Assembly (NCBI GenBank): GCA_017303655.1
Contig: JAFLCE010000004.1
Span: 1-64,000, forward strand
Direction: 5' to 3'
DNA length: 64,000 bases
Source of the DNA: Anaerolineae bacterium
GTDB lineage: Bacteria > Chloroflexota > Anaerolineae > Anaerolineales > Villigracilaceae
Each line of letters opens with the position of its first letter. Position 1 is the first letter of the stretch. Below are positions 33,421 to 42,847 of this stretch, piece by piece. Under the pieces are notes generated by a model. That model made no database searches, was not told where the DNA came from, and saw only the letters and a program-made list of their open reading frames with translations. The translations under genes and the position numbers were made by a program.

Positions 33421-34303
33421 AGCGGCTGCCCAGCCACAAGCCAAATTGAGCCGGTTCCCGCCCGCCGCGCAGCCATGCTACAAGCGGCTTCAACGCCCAG
33501 CGTAAACCATAAAATGGCACCACATGCTGCCAGCGAATACCCAAGTTTTGCCCCAACGCCTGCAAGCGGTCATAAGTCAGAAAGCCTTCACTTTGAATGG
33601 CATCCGAAGCGAATCCGTAACGAGCCAAGAACTGCTGTTTGCGTTCTGCGAGCATCATCTTCCCCGAGTATTCATCCTTATACACAGGGGAATCCATGAC
33701 GACCAACATCCCTTCAGAGCGAAGCACTCGCAGCGACTCGGCAAGAGTCTGCTCATAGCTTTCAGCGTAATGCAGTGACGCATTGAAGATCACCACATCC
33801 ACAGATGCCTCAGGAATCGGCAAAGCCGTGAACTCTGCCTGAATAGGAGTGAACACTGACTCGTAATGTTTCCAGGCGCTCAAGCCATCTTCAGCGTTCA
33901 CGAGCAAGTCCACGGCACAGACGGTATGCCCAGCCAACGCCAATCGGTTCGAGAGCCAGCCATTACCAGCGCCTAAATCTAAAACAGTTGATTTCGCAGA
34001 AAGCATCTTTGTTAAAGCATAAAAACTTGCCGAGCGAATTTTCCAATCTTTAGAAAATCTTCCACTTAAATCTTGAAACGGGAGGGCGCGATAGTAAGAA
34101 ACCTCAGCGGAGAAGCGACCTTCGAAGCGCCGCACCGCTTCATAGTCTGTAATGAAGCGGGCATAATGTGACTCGCGCTCAGGCAGCAGGAATCGCCAGA
34201 CTCCATCTATTTGACGGAAGACCAGCGCATCTTTCTCACATCGAAGTTGGTCTGGCGCTTCGAGCGTCAACTCACCCTTGCAGCGCGGACAAATTAATCT
34301 CAT
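33419..34303 (-). CDS. SAM-dependent methyltransferase with N-terminal zinc ribbon
   Basis: A 294-residue class I methyltransferase. An N-terminal CPRCKGEL...C motif suggests a small zinc ribbon. The SAM site is VLDLGAGNGWLSNRLA (motif I), and FNASLHYAESYEQTL marks the post-motif region. The target is unknown. Its position at the end of a glycan operon suggests methylation of a sugar or lipid intermediate, which is inference. Its start overlaps the nucleoside phosphorylase stop by 4 bp. Confidence 0.82.
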   Translation of the reverse strand: MRLICPRCKGELTLEAPDQLRCEKDALVFRQIDGVWRFLLPERESHYARFITDYEAVRRFEGRFSAEVSYYRALPFQDLSGRFSKDWKIRSASFYALTKMLSAKSTVLDLGAGNGWLSNRLALAGHTVCAVDLLVNAEDGLSAWKHYESVFTPIQAEFTALPIPEASVDVVIFNASLHYAESYEQTLAESLRVLRSEGMLVVMDSPVYKDEYSGKMMLAERKQQFLARYGFASDAIQSEGFLTYDRLQALGQNLGIRWQHVVPFYGLRWALKPLVAWLRGGREPAQFGLWLGSR

Positions 34304-35079
34304 GCACCCTCGTTCAGAGTTTGAATTACAGCGCGATATGCAAACTCAAACGAACGATTGATCCGTTTCATATCGCTGGGCATTTCCCATGTCAGATTCG
34401 CCAGTTTATCCGCCGCCACCACCACCGCCGATGCCTGCACACCGCGCACCTTTGCAAGCGCAAACAATGCGGCAATCTCCATTTCAACAACCTGAATCCC
34501 TTCGGCTTGATAGCAGAGAATCTCCTCACGCGTCTCACGATAGGGCGCATCGGTCGTCCATGTTGCGCCGACTGCTATTTTTTCTGTGTTGATATTTAGA
34601 TTCTGTTTCAATGCCTCAGTTAGTGAAGCATCTGCATTTACATGTTTTTCTGCAGGTAGGTAATGATGTGACACGCCTTCATCACGGATCGCTTGGTCTA
34701 CAAGCACAATATCGCCAGTGTTCAATGACGTCTGCAATGCGCCGCCCCATGAAAGTATGATGAAGCGCTTCACTCCCCAAGCCATCATCTCTTCTGTCAG
34801 CGAAGCTACCACCGGCGCACCAATGCCAAAATTGGAAAGCACCCCCACCCGTCCGCGTGTAGAACGGACAAGATAAAAGTCGCCCATAACTTTACCTACT
34901 TTTTGAACTGGCACCTTCCAACGTAATTGATAGGGCAAATCATTTTTGAGGCATAGGATCAAACCTTCGGGCGCATCCACCTTGGGGAAATTCCCAAAGC
35001 GCTTGCGCATGGAAATCGTATCTTCAGGGCGCATGACGGGCTCACCTTGGTACTTTTCAGGGAAGTTTGGTAGTGACAT
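34300..35079 (-). CDS. Nucleoside phosphorylase (uridine phosphorylase-like)
   Basis: A 259-residue PNP/UDP-family enzyme. The phosphate and ribose pocket motifs NFGIGAPVV, SWGGALQ and EMEIAALFALA are visible. It cleaves a nucleoside with phosphate to base and ribose-1-phosphate. The base preference is not certain. The ATG at 35079 has GGAG upstream and overlaps the flippase gene end by 23 bp. A role linked to nucleotide-sugar salvage is possible. Confidence 0.85.
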   Translation of the reverse strand: MSLPNFPEKYQGEPVMRPEDTISMRKRFGNFPKVDAPEGLILCLKNDLPYQLRWKVPVQKVGKVMGDFYLVRSTRGRVGVLSNFGIGAPVVASLTEEMMAWGVKRFIILSWGGALQTSLNTGDIVLVDQAIRDEGVSHHYLPAEKHVNADASLTEALKQNLNINTEKIAVGATWTTDAPYRETREEILCYQAEGIQVVEMEIAALFALAKVRGVQASAVVVAADKLANLTWEMPSDMKRINRSFEFAYRAVIQTLNEGA

Positions 35080-36232
35080 ACTTTCTCCATTGAAGCCACA
35101 ATAGCACCGCATGAACTAACTCAGCGAATAAAACCGCCAATGCAGAACCCACGCTGTCAAATTGAATAGTCAAACCGATTAGCAACAAGAGCAGTACAGT
35201 TAATGCAACTAAAAGAGAATGTAAGACCGGTGTCTCATATCCCAAGGCGACCAAACCCAGCGAGGTGTACGTCACCAGCACGTACAGCGGGATGCACCAC
35301 ACTAGCACACGTAACACAGGCACAGCAGGCAAAAATTCCGCGCCGAACAAAAAGGGGACGATAAGCCCGGCAAAAAAATATAACAAGACAGAGATCAAAA
35401 ATCCTACACTCAAAAGCGGAGCTAAGCCCTTGTGCTCTTTTCCAAAATTATCGTCACGCGTCATTTCCGGGTACATGACTGTGAAGGCAGAAAGATGTCC
35501 CAACTTGCCAGCTTCTGTCACCCGCGTTGCCGCAGAGAAGAACCCCGCCTCGGCAAATCCCGAAACGACTGGAAGCAGCATGAGGGGAATTTTTTCATAC
35601 ATCAACCGCAATGTACCGATCACTGCCATAGATAAGCTTTCTTTTAGTAAAGCGAAGGAACGAACCATGGAAAGAAATTCAAGCCGTATCACAACATGTC
35701 CGTTTGCCCAGATGGCGATCAGAACATGTGTCAATAATAAGGCAAGGATCAAAAAATCAAGATCTCCCTGAGTCGTCCATAACACCGCGACAGCAAAGAA
35801 TTGTAAGAAAGCCATCAATAACTGTGCGATGGAATACATTGCCATTTGTCCTCGGGCACGGATCGCGATGGTAAAGATCGAATAGAAGGAAAGCGGAAAA
35901 AGCGCCAGCGTATAAAACTTCACCGGGAAAGGGATCGAGATGAATTGCCCCACAAAAAACACCGCACCGCTATATACCAGAGATAAAAATAATTGTCCGC
36001 CCAGCCCATCAGTCAACAACCAGGGCACATCGGTGACAGATAATTTGCGAATCAGGATCATATCCATGCCAAAGTTCGTGAAGGCATTGCCGATCAACAA
36101 AACAGCCGAAGCCAGCGCATATTCCCCAAAACCCTCCGCACCCAAATAACGGGCAAGCATGATATTGGAAATAACCGCCAAGCCCTGTGCGCCATAGCGT
36201 GAGAGAACCGTCCAGGTGATATTTTTCAACAT
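35057..36232 (-). CDS. Polysaccharide flippase (Wzx-like)
   Basis: A 391-residue multi-helix membrane protein of the MATE/Wzx superfamily. It has the typical N-terminus SRYGAQGLAVISNIMLARYLGAEGFG-like pattern (LGAEGFGEYALA) and about ten to twelve helices. It should flip lipid-linked glycan repeat units across the membrane. It fits with the nearby glycosyltransferases and ligase. It is slightly shorter than many Wzx proteins, which usually have 12-14 helices. Confidence 0.85.
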   Translation of the reverse strand: MLKNITWTVLSRYGAQGLAVISNIMLARYLGAEGFGEYALASAVLLIGNAFTNFGMDMILIRKLSVTDVPWLLTDGLGGQLFLSLVYSGAVFFVGQFISIPFPVKFYTLALFPLSFYSIFTIAIRARGQMAMYSIAQLLMAFLQFFAVAVLWTTQGDLDFLILALLLTHVLIAIWANGHVVIRLEFLSMVRSFALLKESLSMAVIGTLRLMYEKIPLMLLPVVSGFAEAGFFSAATRVTEAGKLGHLSAFTVMYPEMTRDDNFGKEHKGLAPLLSVGFLISVLLYFFAGLIVPFLFGAEFLPAVPVLRVLVWCIPLYVLVTYTSLGLVALGYETPVLHSLLVALTVLLLLLIGLTIQFDSVGSALAVLFAELVHAVLLWLQWRKYVTTKLP

Positions 36233-36261
36233 TGGGTTTCTACATGACGCAATCGATATAC

Positions 36262-37665
36262 CTAGCGCACAAAGTTTCTTAAGCGCAATTCAGCCCGCAC
36301 CCAGCCTAATGCATAATATGGCGAAAGCAGCATACCGCGCAGGTCGGTTTTCTTCCATGCCTTGCGCAAGCGGAATTCGTGATGCACCCGCCCATGTAGA
36401 ATACGATAGAACTCCTGTGGGAACGGTCCATGATAGAGCATGGCAAGATCGTCCGAATCTACCCAGTTTTGTTTTTCGCCCAATTCCAGTTTTACACGCT
36501 CGTAGAACTTCGTCCCCGGCAACGGATATGAAACGGAAATGCCGATGTCATCGGGCATACACTCGCGCACCATCTTCAAGGTCAATTGCACATCATCCCA
36601 AGTCTCGCCGGGGTAACCAAATTGCAAAAAGAACCCGACTTTAATTCCATGCGCATGCAACAGATCAGTCGCGCGATAAATATCTTCCACCTGATCGCCC
36701 TTATCCATCGCATCCAGAATTTTTTGCGAACCCGATTCCGCACCAACCCACACGATCTGACAACCCGCCTTCGCCAGCGCCGCCGCCGTTTTCTCGGTCA
36801 CCAAGTCAGCACGCTTCAAACACTTGAAAGGAGTCACCGCATCGTTCTCGATGAGCAGATCAGCAAAGCGCTCCGCCCAATTGGGCTTCAACCCAAAGAT
36901 ATCATCCGCGAACCAAATATGATCCGGCGCAAAATTTTCCTTGAGCCATTTCATCTCCGCTGCCACATTCTCAGGCGAGCGCGAGTTATAGCGCTGCCCC
37001 CAGATCGGCTTGGCACACCAATTGCAATGATACGGGCATCCGCGCGTGGTAACCATATTCATAGAAAAGTAACCATGGCGTTCGAGCCAGAGCTTTTTAT
37101 ATTTCTCTATATCCACCAAGTCCCAGGCAGGGAATGGCAAGGCGTCGATATTTTTGATGTCGGGACGACGAATAGCATGAAGAGTGAAACGTGAAGCCTG
37201 ACCGATGACTTCGCTCGCATCTTTCCCCGCCGAAAGCTGACTCAGCAGTTCTGCCAGCGTTTCTTCGCCTTCACCGAGGATGCAGTAATCCGCGCCCTGC
37301 GCGAGATAGTGATCGGAATGATCCGTAACATCCGCGCCGCAAAGGATGACGACACATCCGCGCTCTTTCGCCATGCGGATCATCGTAAATGCGGCTTCAC
37401 GCATCCGTGAGAGACACATCTTGGAGAGATAATTAAAATTATCTTCATAGATGACCGCGTATTGAGGTGTATGGTCATCAAGCGACTGCGCCCATTCCTG
37501 TTCAGATTCTGCCAGTATGGCATCGAACAGAGCAACCGTATATCCTTTTTCACGGATATAACTCGCCGCATACAACGTCCCCAATGGCGGGTAGGGCTGC
37601 ATAGCTCGCCAAAGTTTTGGGTCAAAGCGCAGGTAATAGGATTGTCCAAATAAGACCTGTGTCAT
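36262..37665 (-). CDS. B12-binding-domain radical SAM protein
   Basis: A 467-residue enzyme. The N-terminal part resembles a cobalamin-binding domain (QPYPPLGTLYAASYI; ILGEGEETLAELL). The radical SAM motif is GCPYHCNWC (CxxxCxxC), followed by WFADDIFGL and GAESGSQKILDAMDKG, typical of this class. Members methylate or rearrange unreactive carbons; the substrate here is unknown. It overlaps the upstream gene by 4 bp and sits among glycan genes, so a lipid or sugar modification is likely (inference). Confidence 0.88.
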   Translation of the reverse strand: MTQVLFGQSYYLRFDPKLWRAMQPYPPLGTLYAASYIREKGYTVALFDAILAESEQEWAQSLDDHTPQYAVIYEDNFNYLSKMCLSRMREAAFTMIRMAKERGCVVILCGADVTDHSDHYLAQGADYCILGEGEETLAELLSQLSAGKDASEVIGQASRFTLHAIRRPDIKNIDALPFPAWDLVDIEKYKKLWLERHGYFSMNMVTTRGCPYHCNWCAKPIWGQRYNSRSPENVAAEMKWLKENFAPDHIWFADDIFGLKPNWAERFADLLIENDAVTPFKCLKRADLVTEKTAAALAKAGCQIVWVGAESGSQKILDAMDKGDQVEDIYRATDLLHAHGIKVGFFLQFGYPGETWDDVQLTLKMVRECMPDDIGISVSYPLPGTKFYERVKLELGEKQNWVDSDDLAMLYHGPFPQEFYRILHGRVHHEFRLRKAWKKTDLRGMLLSPYYALGWVRAELRLRNFVR

Positions 37666-38609
37666 GCGCGGGGTTCTCCTTCACTTAATAAAGCTAAACG
37701 TTCGTTAAAAGAATTTTCTGTCCCCCGGCGATGGTCGTGAAAATTCCCCTGGCACAGATCAGCAGAAAAATTAGCTTCTATGCCTGTGCCATATGTGTGC
37801 ATTATTTTTTTCAATTGCAGGTTCATCGACCAACCTTCGAGGGCATCACCTAATTTTCCTCGAAGTGGAATTTCAAGCCATTGTTGAAAAACGGATGTTG
37901 ATTTCACTTCAGGAGTCAGAGCTGGTGCCGAGTCTGCATTCGGCAAAAAGGATTTTGTCCACGTATTGGCTGCACGCAAGCGTTGATATACATCCAAACC
38001 AGTCAGAGGAATCATCTGACACATTTCGCGCGCAGAATATAGATCACGTGGATGCCATTCAAGTGCCGATTCAGAAACTAATAAATTGACACAAATCCGA
38101 TCACCGAAGATACGCATGAGTCTGCCAAACAATACGGCGAAGGCTCTAGCCAGCCATAAACGCCCGGGCTGTGTTACGAGCATATAGTCCATGTCGGCAT
38201 CATGATTGAGGTTAAGCATTGCCAGTGACCCCGTCAATGTAACCATGCGAACGAAAGGTAATGACCCAAGAATAGCTCCATACCAGCAGGCACGTTGGAA
38301 TGCCGCACGTGACGCTTGCTCACGACCCATACGTGTGCGCACGATCTCATGCCGGGCAGCAAGAAAGTAGAATCCATTTTCGGTGGCGACCACGCTCATG
38401 TCGCTGAGGCAAGCCGCGAGGTCGGCAGGAGGCGCGGAGGCGGTCAAATATCGATGCAATTCGTCAAAGGTCAGGGGGTAATCAAACACGTCCGAATACG
38501 CTAAAGTTTCAAGGACGGCTTGTTGCAATATCTGTGAATTCGTCACGCCAAAACTATAATGCCCGAACATGCATCTGTCAAACACTTTGGGTTGTGTGAT
38601 TGATTCCAA
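37662..38609 (-). CDS. Nucleotidyltransferase-like protein
   Basis: A 315-residue protein. Its centre carries TGSLAMLNLNHDADMDYMLV, the GS-x10-D-x-D pattern of the polymerase-beta-type nucleotidyltransferase fold. An N-terminal helical region may be a winged helix (LETLAYSDVFDYPLTFDELHRYL). The substrate is unknown. The start is uncertain: the ATG at 38609, an ATG at 38570 or a GTG at 38546 are all possible, and the last leaves more room for promoters in the divergent gap. It heads a five-gene minus-strand operon. Confidence 0.65.
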   Translation of the reverse strand: MESITQPKVFDRCMFGHYSFGVTNSQILQQAVLETLAYSDVFDYPLTFDELHRYLTASAPPADLAACLSDMSVVATENGFYFLAARHEIVRTRMGREQASRAAFQRACWYGAILGSLPFVRMVTLTGSLAMLNLNHDADMDYMLVTQPGRLWLARAFAVLFGRLMRIFGDRICVNLLVSESALEWHPRDLYSAREMCQMIPLTGLDVYQRLRAANTWTKSFLPNADSAPALTPEVKSTSVFQQWLEIPLRGKLGDALEGWSMNLQLKKIMHTYGTGIEANFSADLCQGNFHDHRRGTENSFNERLALLSEGEPRA

Positions 38610-38635
38610 TGTGAGATAATTTTCGTTATTCCCGT

Positions 38636-39826
38636 ATGCATTTAGCCGTTGTTACTCCGTTTCCCCCAGCCATTACCGGTATTGGACAATATGGTTTTCA
38701 TACAAGTCGCTCGCTTTCAGACGCGAATGTTTTTGACCAAATTAGTGTTTTAGCAGGTGCGTCCAATGGCACGCCTGCTATTTTGAACATCCCCCATGTT
38801 GAAGTTGAATATCCGTGGCGGCTCGATCATGCAGATGCAGGCATGCACATCATGGCGGCGTTACAGCAAAAAAAGCCAGATGTGGTTTGGTTCAACTTAG
38901 GCGTGAGTTCTTTTGGCAGATCACCCTTGGCGAATCTTTCAGGCTTCTCGGCAGTCGGGCGTACTAGAAAGCTTGGTATCCCAACCGTTGTGACCTTACA
39001 CGAAATCGTTGAGCTTAGCGATCTGAGCGCTCTGCAAGCACCGGGTGGTATCTTCGCCAAAATGGGAGCGCGCTTGATCACACGCATGGCTTTACAAGCC
39101 GATGTGATCTGCCTGACGCTTAAGCAGTACACGCACTGGCTTTCAGAACACGACCCACATAAAAAAAGTATTCATATTCCGATCGGCTCTTATCATGAGC
39201 CTGATGTATTAACGCACATGGAAGGAGAAGAATTACTTTTCTTTTCCACTTTTGCACCGTTCAAGGGAATTGAAATTTTGATCGCAGCCTACGAACGACT
39301 GCTGCAAGAAAGACCAAACCTAACACTTACCATTGCCGGAGCAGAGCATCACCGTTTTCCAGGATACGCGCAAACGCTTATTGAAAAATACAGTGAATTA
39401 AAAAACATCCGCTGGCTGGTGGATGTGCCCGAAGATTCGGTTCGGTCTATTTTTGAGCGAGCCTCAATTGTGGTGTTACCCTATTCCGCATCGACCGGTT
39501 CCTCAAGCGTTTTGTATCAAGCCGCAACCTGGGGCAAACCCATCATCGCCAGTGACCTGCCCGAGCTTCGCTCCGCCGCAAAAGAAAGCGGACTGAATAT
39601 CGCTTTCTTTCAAACAGATAACGCCGATGACCTTGCGGTTCATATCAAGAACTTATTCGATCATCCCGAAGAACGGATGACTCAGCTTCGCCAAAATGCT
39701 GAGCGCATTCAAAACATCCATCCGCAAAATACGGCGAAACAATATATAGAAGCCTTCAACCTGGCGCTCTCCACAACTGGGAAAACCGCACGACTCAAAA
39801 GTATGCAGGAGCCTGATGCCGCGTAA
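38636..39826 (+). CDS. GT4-family glycosyltransferase
   Basis: A 396-residue GT-B glycosyltransferase. The N-terminus has VVTPFPPAITGIGQYGFH. The C-terminal donor domain has LFFSTFAPFKGIEILIAAYERL, EDSVRSIFERASIVVLPY and SSVLYQAATWGKPIIASDLPEL, the GT4 nucleotide-sugar site. It is cytosolic or membrane-associated and transfers an unknown sugar to a glycan lipid. It overlaps the next gene by 11 bp. Confidence 0.9.
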   Translation: MHLAVVTPFPPAITGIGQYGFHTSRSLSDANVFDQISVLAGASNGTPAILNIPHVEVEYPWRLDHADAGMHIMAALQQKKPDVVWFNLGVSSFGRSPLANLSGFSAVGRTRKLGIPTVVTLHEIVELSDLSALQAPGGIFAKMGARLITRMALQADVICLTLKQYTHWLSEHDPHKKSIHIPIGSYHEPDVLTHMEGEELLFFSTFAPFKGIEILIAAYERLLQERPNLTLTIAGAEHHRFPGYAQTLIEKYSELKNIRWLVDVPEDSVRSIFERASIVVLPYSASTGSSSVLYQAATWGKPIIASDLPELRSAAKESGLNIAFFQTDNADDLAVHIKNLFDHPEERMTQLRQNAERIQNIHPQNTAKQYIEAFNLALSTTGKTARLKSMQEPDAA

Positions 39827-41519
39827 AGTTTTATGGGCAATACTCATCGGCTCTGCCCTGCATGGGTTTTTCGTATTAACTGCACGGTATCACTGGAGCT
39901 ATGACGCCTATACCCATATGCTATTCGGCAATCATTACCGCGAAAACTGGTTCGGGCTATGGGAGCCGCGCTGGTATACCGGTTTTGAAGTTGTCTCCTA
40001 CCCGCCGTTGATCCATCAATTGGTCGGAGCATTTGCGTTTCTAGTTGGGTTCGAAGCCGCTTTCGCCATCATGCTATGGCTGATAACAAGCCTCGTTCCT
40101 TTAGCGATCTATTCTTGGAGTCACATCTTCATTGGCAAAACTGCCTCCGCCCATGCCGCGCTCATCTCTGCGATTCACCTGCCCATATTTGTAACAGCGC
40201 ATATCTTCGGGCAATTGCCGTTCCTGGCAGCTACCACATTAGCCTTATTTGAAATGTCTGCGCTCGCACTTTACTTAAAACATGGCAAGCCGCGGCATTT
40301 ATTCCTTGCCGTTGCGCTCACAGCCACAACCATGGCAGCACATCATGCTACTTTGATGGCGCAACCATTTTTAGGGTTTGCTGTCGTAGTCGCATATGTC
40401 GAAAGAGAGAATCTCAAAACAATTGCGTTACGCGTCACGCACTATCTTCTCCTCGCAATTCCAGCCGGAGTATTAGTCATCTGGCCGTTTTGGGCGTGGG
40501 GGCAAACGCAACAACTACAAACTCCCATTGACCATCTCTCGCGCTACAACTTTTTTCAGTCCGCACTCGCAGCCGCAATTTTCTTTTTACCGTATTACTT
40601 GCCGCTTGGTTTTATACTGCCATTCTTGGTTAAAAAAATAAATAAAAAACATTTCGGGCTCGCGTTTGCATTCCTGTTTTTTTTCATCATAGGGCTGGGT
40701 GGCACCACGCCACTACCGAAAATCCTATTAGGGAAAAATTGGGAATGGCTGACCTATGACCGCTTCGCCTTTTGGGCGAGTCTCCTCTTGGTCACATTTC
40801 TGGGAATGAACTTCGCCCGCCTCAAACAGCGCTGGCGGCTGACTCTCCCCTTCGGCTTTTTGCCACGCTGGAAGGTTAATCCCACCCATCTCATCATCGC
40901 GTTTCTCTTTTGCCTCTCCCTCCTCTCATGGACGACTCCATTCATGCTGCCACTTCAACCCAGCGAAATCGATATGCAGCCCATCGTATCCTTTTTAGAA
41001 GAAGACAACCACTCAGACTGGCGTTATCTCACCTTCGGCTTCGGCGACCAATTCGCCCACCTCAATTTATTGACCACCGCCACCACCATAGATGGGAGTT
41101 ATCACACTGCGCGCACCTTGCCCGAACTTCGTCAAAGCGGCATCGGTCAAATCGACACGACCTTCTGGGCATTGAAAGGGATTCCTGCCATCAGACCTAT
41201 TTTGCAAAAATCCGGCGAGCATGGCGTGCGTTGGGGCTTTGTAAATAAATGGGAATATGTCCTTGAGTTGAACAAGGCAGGTTGGAAATACAAACAAACA
41301 TTGAGTAATAACATTTCAGTTTGGGAAAACCCAAACGCCATCCGCCCCGAGCCATTTCAACCACCACAGGTAAGTAAACTCGAAAGCCTTTCGTGGGGAA
41401 TTTTGCCTATGTTCTCTTTATTCTGTACGGGTTGGTTAACTATTCTTTGCTTCAAACCGCTCCAGCGCCGCAGCAAAGGCGCCCCAACTCAGCCAGTGCA
41501 TCAACCGCCCTGGCACTAA
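39816..41519 (+). CDS. Large membrane protein, GT-C-like (glycan-associated)
   Basis: A 567-residue protein with about ten hydrophobic helices, then an extracytoplasmic domain (about 385-540) and one final helix. The N-terminal loop YHWSYDAYTHMLFGNHYREN with acidic residues after the first helix resembles GT-C glycosyltransferases, where that loop is catalytic. Function is inferred from architecture and neighbours. Its last 84 bp overlap the 3' end of the convergent O-antigen ligase gene. Confidence 0.75.
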   Translation: MPRKVLWAILIGSALHGFFVLTARYHWSYDAYTHMLFGNHYRENWFGLWEPRWYTGFEVVSYPPLIHQLVGAFAFLVGFEAAFAIMLWLITSLVPLAIYSWSHIFIGKTASAHAALISAIHLPIFVTAHIFGQLPFLAATTLALFEMSALALYLKHGKPRHLFLAVALTATTMAAHHATLMAQPFLGFAVVVAYVERENLKTIALRVTHYLLLAIPAGVLVIWPFWAWGQTQQLQTPIDHLSRYNFFQSALAAAIFFLPYYLPLGFILPFLVKKINKKHFGLAFAFLFFFIIGLGGTTPLPKILLGKNWEWLTYDRFAFWASLLLVTFLGMNFARLKQRWRLTLPFGFLPRWKVNPTHLIIAFLFCLSLLSWTTPFMLPLQPSEIDMQPIVSFLEEDNHSDWRYLTFGFGDQFAHLNLLTTATTIDGSYHTARTLPELRQSGIGQIDTTFWALKGIPAIRPILQKSGEHGVRWGFVNKWEYVLELNKAGWKYKQTLSNNISVWENPNAIRPEPFQPPQVSKLESLSWGILPMFSLFCTGWLTILCFKPLQRRSKGAPTQPVHQPPWH

Positions 41520-42797
41520 CATCCACGGATAATGATCGAACAGTCCAATCACCATCACAGCCAGAATCAAGACCAACCCCATTACGATGCCATCGTCCTG
41601 AAGATATCGTCGATTACGAAGCACACAATAGAAAGGCAGGATCATCGCCGCCACATAGAATACAGCGCCGGGAATGCCCGTTTCCATTGCTGCAGCCAAA
41701 ATGGAGACATGCGGCGGCTGGTAGCTCATCCGAAAGACCGGGTAATATGCCTGCATCGCAATCACCGAAGCGCCGAGTCCAATACCAGTCAAGGAGTTTT
41801 GTGCAAATATCTTGTGCGCCTGATCGTAAAGATATAAACGCTCCACTACAGCGCCGCGTTCCACCCGATTTTTGGCAAAGGAGTCGTCCACGTCAAAACG
41901 AGCAGCAATGTAATCACGATTATTTTGAATAAAAGGAACCAATACCAAAGCACAAGCCAATGTAAGGAATGCACCGCGCCAAAATCCCTGCGGATTGCGC
42001 TGTAAAACAGTAACGCAAAAAAGGAAAAAACTGCCTACCGCCAGCGCCGCCCATGCCGAACGCGAGTACGTCACCAGCAATGCGGCACTAGCCAGTATGA
42101 CTGCAATCGTTGCAAATATTCTCAGCCACTTTTCAGAGTCACGAGCCACGATTACGCACAGCAATGCCAACATTCCAAATGCAAGGCAGCCACCCAGAAT
42201 ATTTGGGTGGTCACTCAAACCATACGCACGCAAAAACCGGACGCCATCTACTTCAAGGATACTCATAAAAGGCGCATTTGGATCCAATGAATATTCGCCC
42301 AACCACCAAACGCCCAGATCACGCTGTGCCAGTGATTGCCCAATGGCGATCACAGATTGTAAGAAAACCTGTATACCAAGCGGAAGAGCAAACCAAACCG
42401 GAGTCTGAATCTCATTTACGATAAACAGATACAAAGCAAATAGAGCAACTAACCGCAACAAATGATAAAACGAGAGTGCAGTATCCAAACTTGAAATCCA
42501 TGAAAACAACGCAGCGGTCAACAAACCAAAGAGTGGCAGAGCGATGGATATATGCCCAAACGAGATATTGCGTTTATCAAGAAAAAGCGAGCATAACCAA
42601 AAAAGTAGTACCAGCACTTGCGCCGCATCCATGGCATAGAATAGGAAGTCGGTGTAATCACCATACACACCCAAAACGGGACGGGCTTGTGCAACAAGTC
42701 GCAGCCGAAACGGCAGCAAGATCAATAGAATCGCAAATGACCCACGCGCCAAGTGGAGAAATAAATTGGAGACTCTTTTATGAATATTCGTCAACAT
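41436..42797 (-). CDS. O-antigen ligase / polymerase-like membrane protein
   Basis: A 453-residue protein with about ten to twelve helices and the Wzy/WaaL-type pattern: a conserved loop GLSDHPNILGGCLAFGML, a long external loop after residue 300 containing RVERGAVVERLYLYDQA, and TGIGLGASVIAMQ. It should polymerise or ligate glycan units outside the membrane. The 3' ends of this gene and the plus-strand gene overlap by 84 bp. Confidence 0.83.
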   Translation of the reverse strand: MLTNIHKRVSNLFLHLARGSFAILLILLPFRLRLVAQARPVLGVYGDYTDFLFYAMDAAQVLVLLFWLCSLFLDKRNISFGHISIALPLFGLLTAALFSWISSLDTALSFYHLLRLVALFALYLFIVNEIQTPVWFALPLGIQVFLQSVIAIGQSLAQRDLGVWWLGEYSLDPNAPFMSILEVDGVRFLRAYGLSDHPNILGGCLAFGMLALLCVIVARDSEKWLRIFATIAVILASAALLVTYSRSAWAALAVGSFFLFCVTVLQRNPQGFWRGAFLTLACALVLVPFIQNNRDYIAARFDVDDSFAKNRVERGAVVERLYLYDQAHKIFAQNSLTGIGLGASVIAMQAYYPVFRMSYQPPHVSILAAAMETGIPGAVFYVAAMILPFYCVLRNRRYLQDDGIVMGLVLILAVMVIGLFDHYPWMLVPGRLMHWLSWGAFAAALERFEAKNS

Positions 42798-42847
42798 GTT
42801 CGGTGTTCAGCCGCAGCCAAGACATCACATTCTAATATAATTCAACA

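Noticed and set aside
41393-41932. Plus-strand open frame over the O-antigen ligase gene
   Set aside because: The composition is low-complexity and arginine-rich with no motifs; the minus-strand frame has a clear multi-helix protein.
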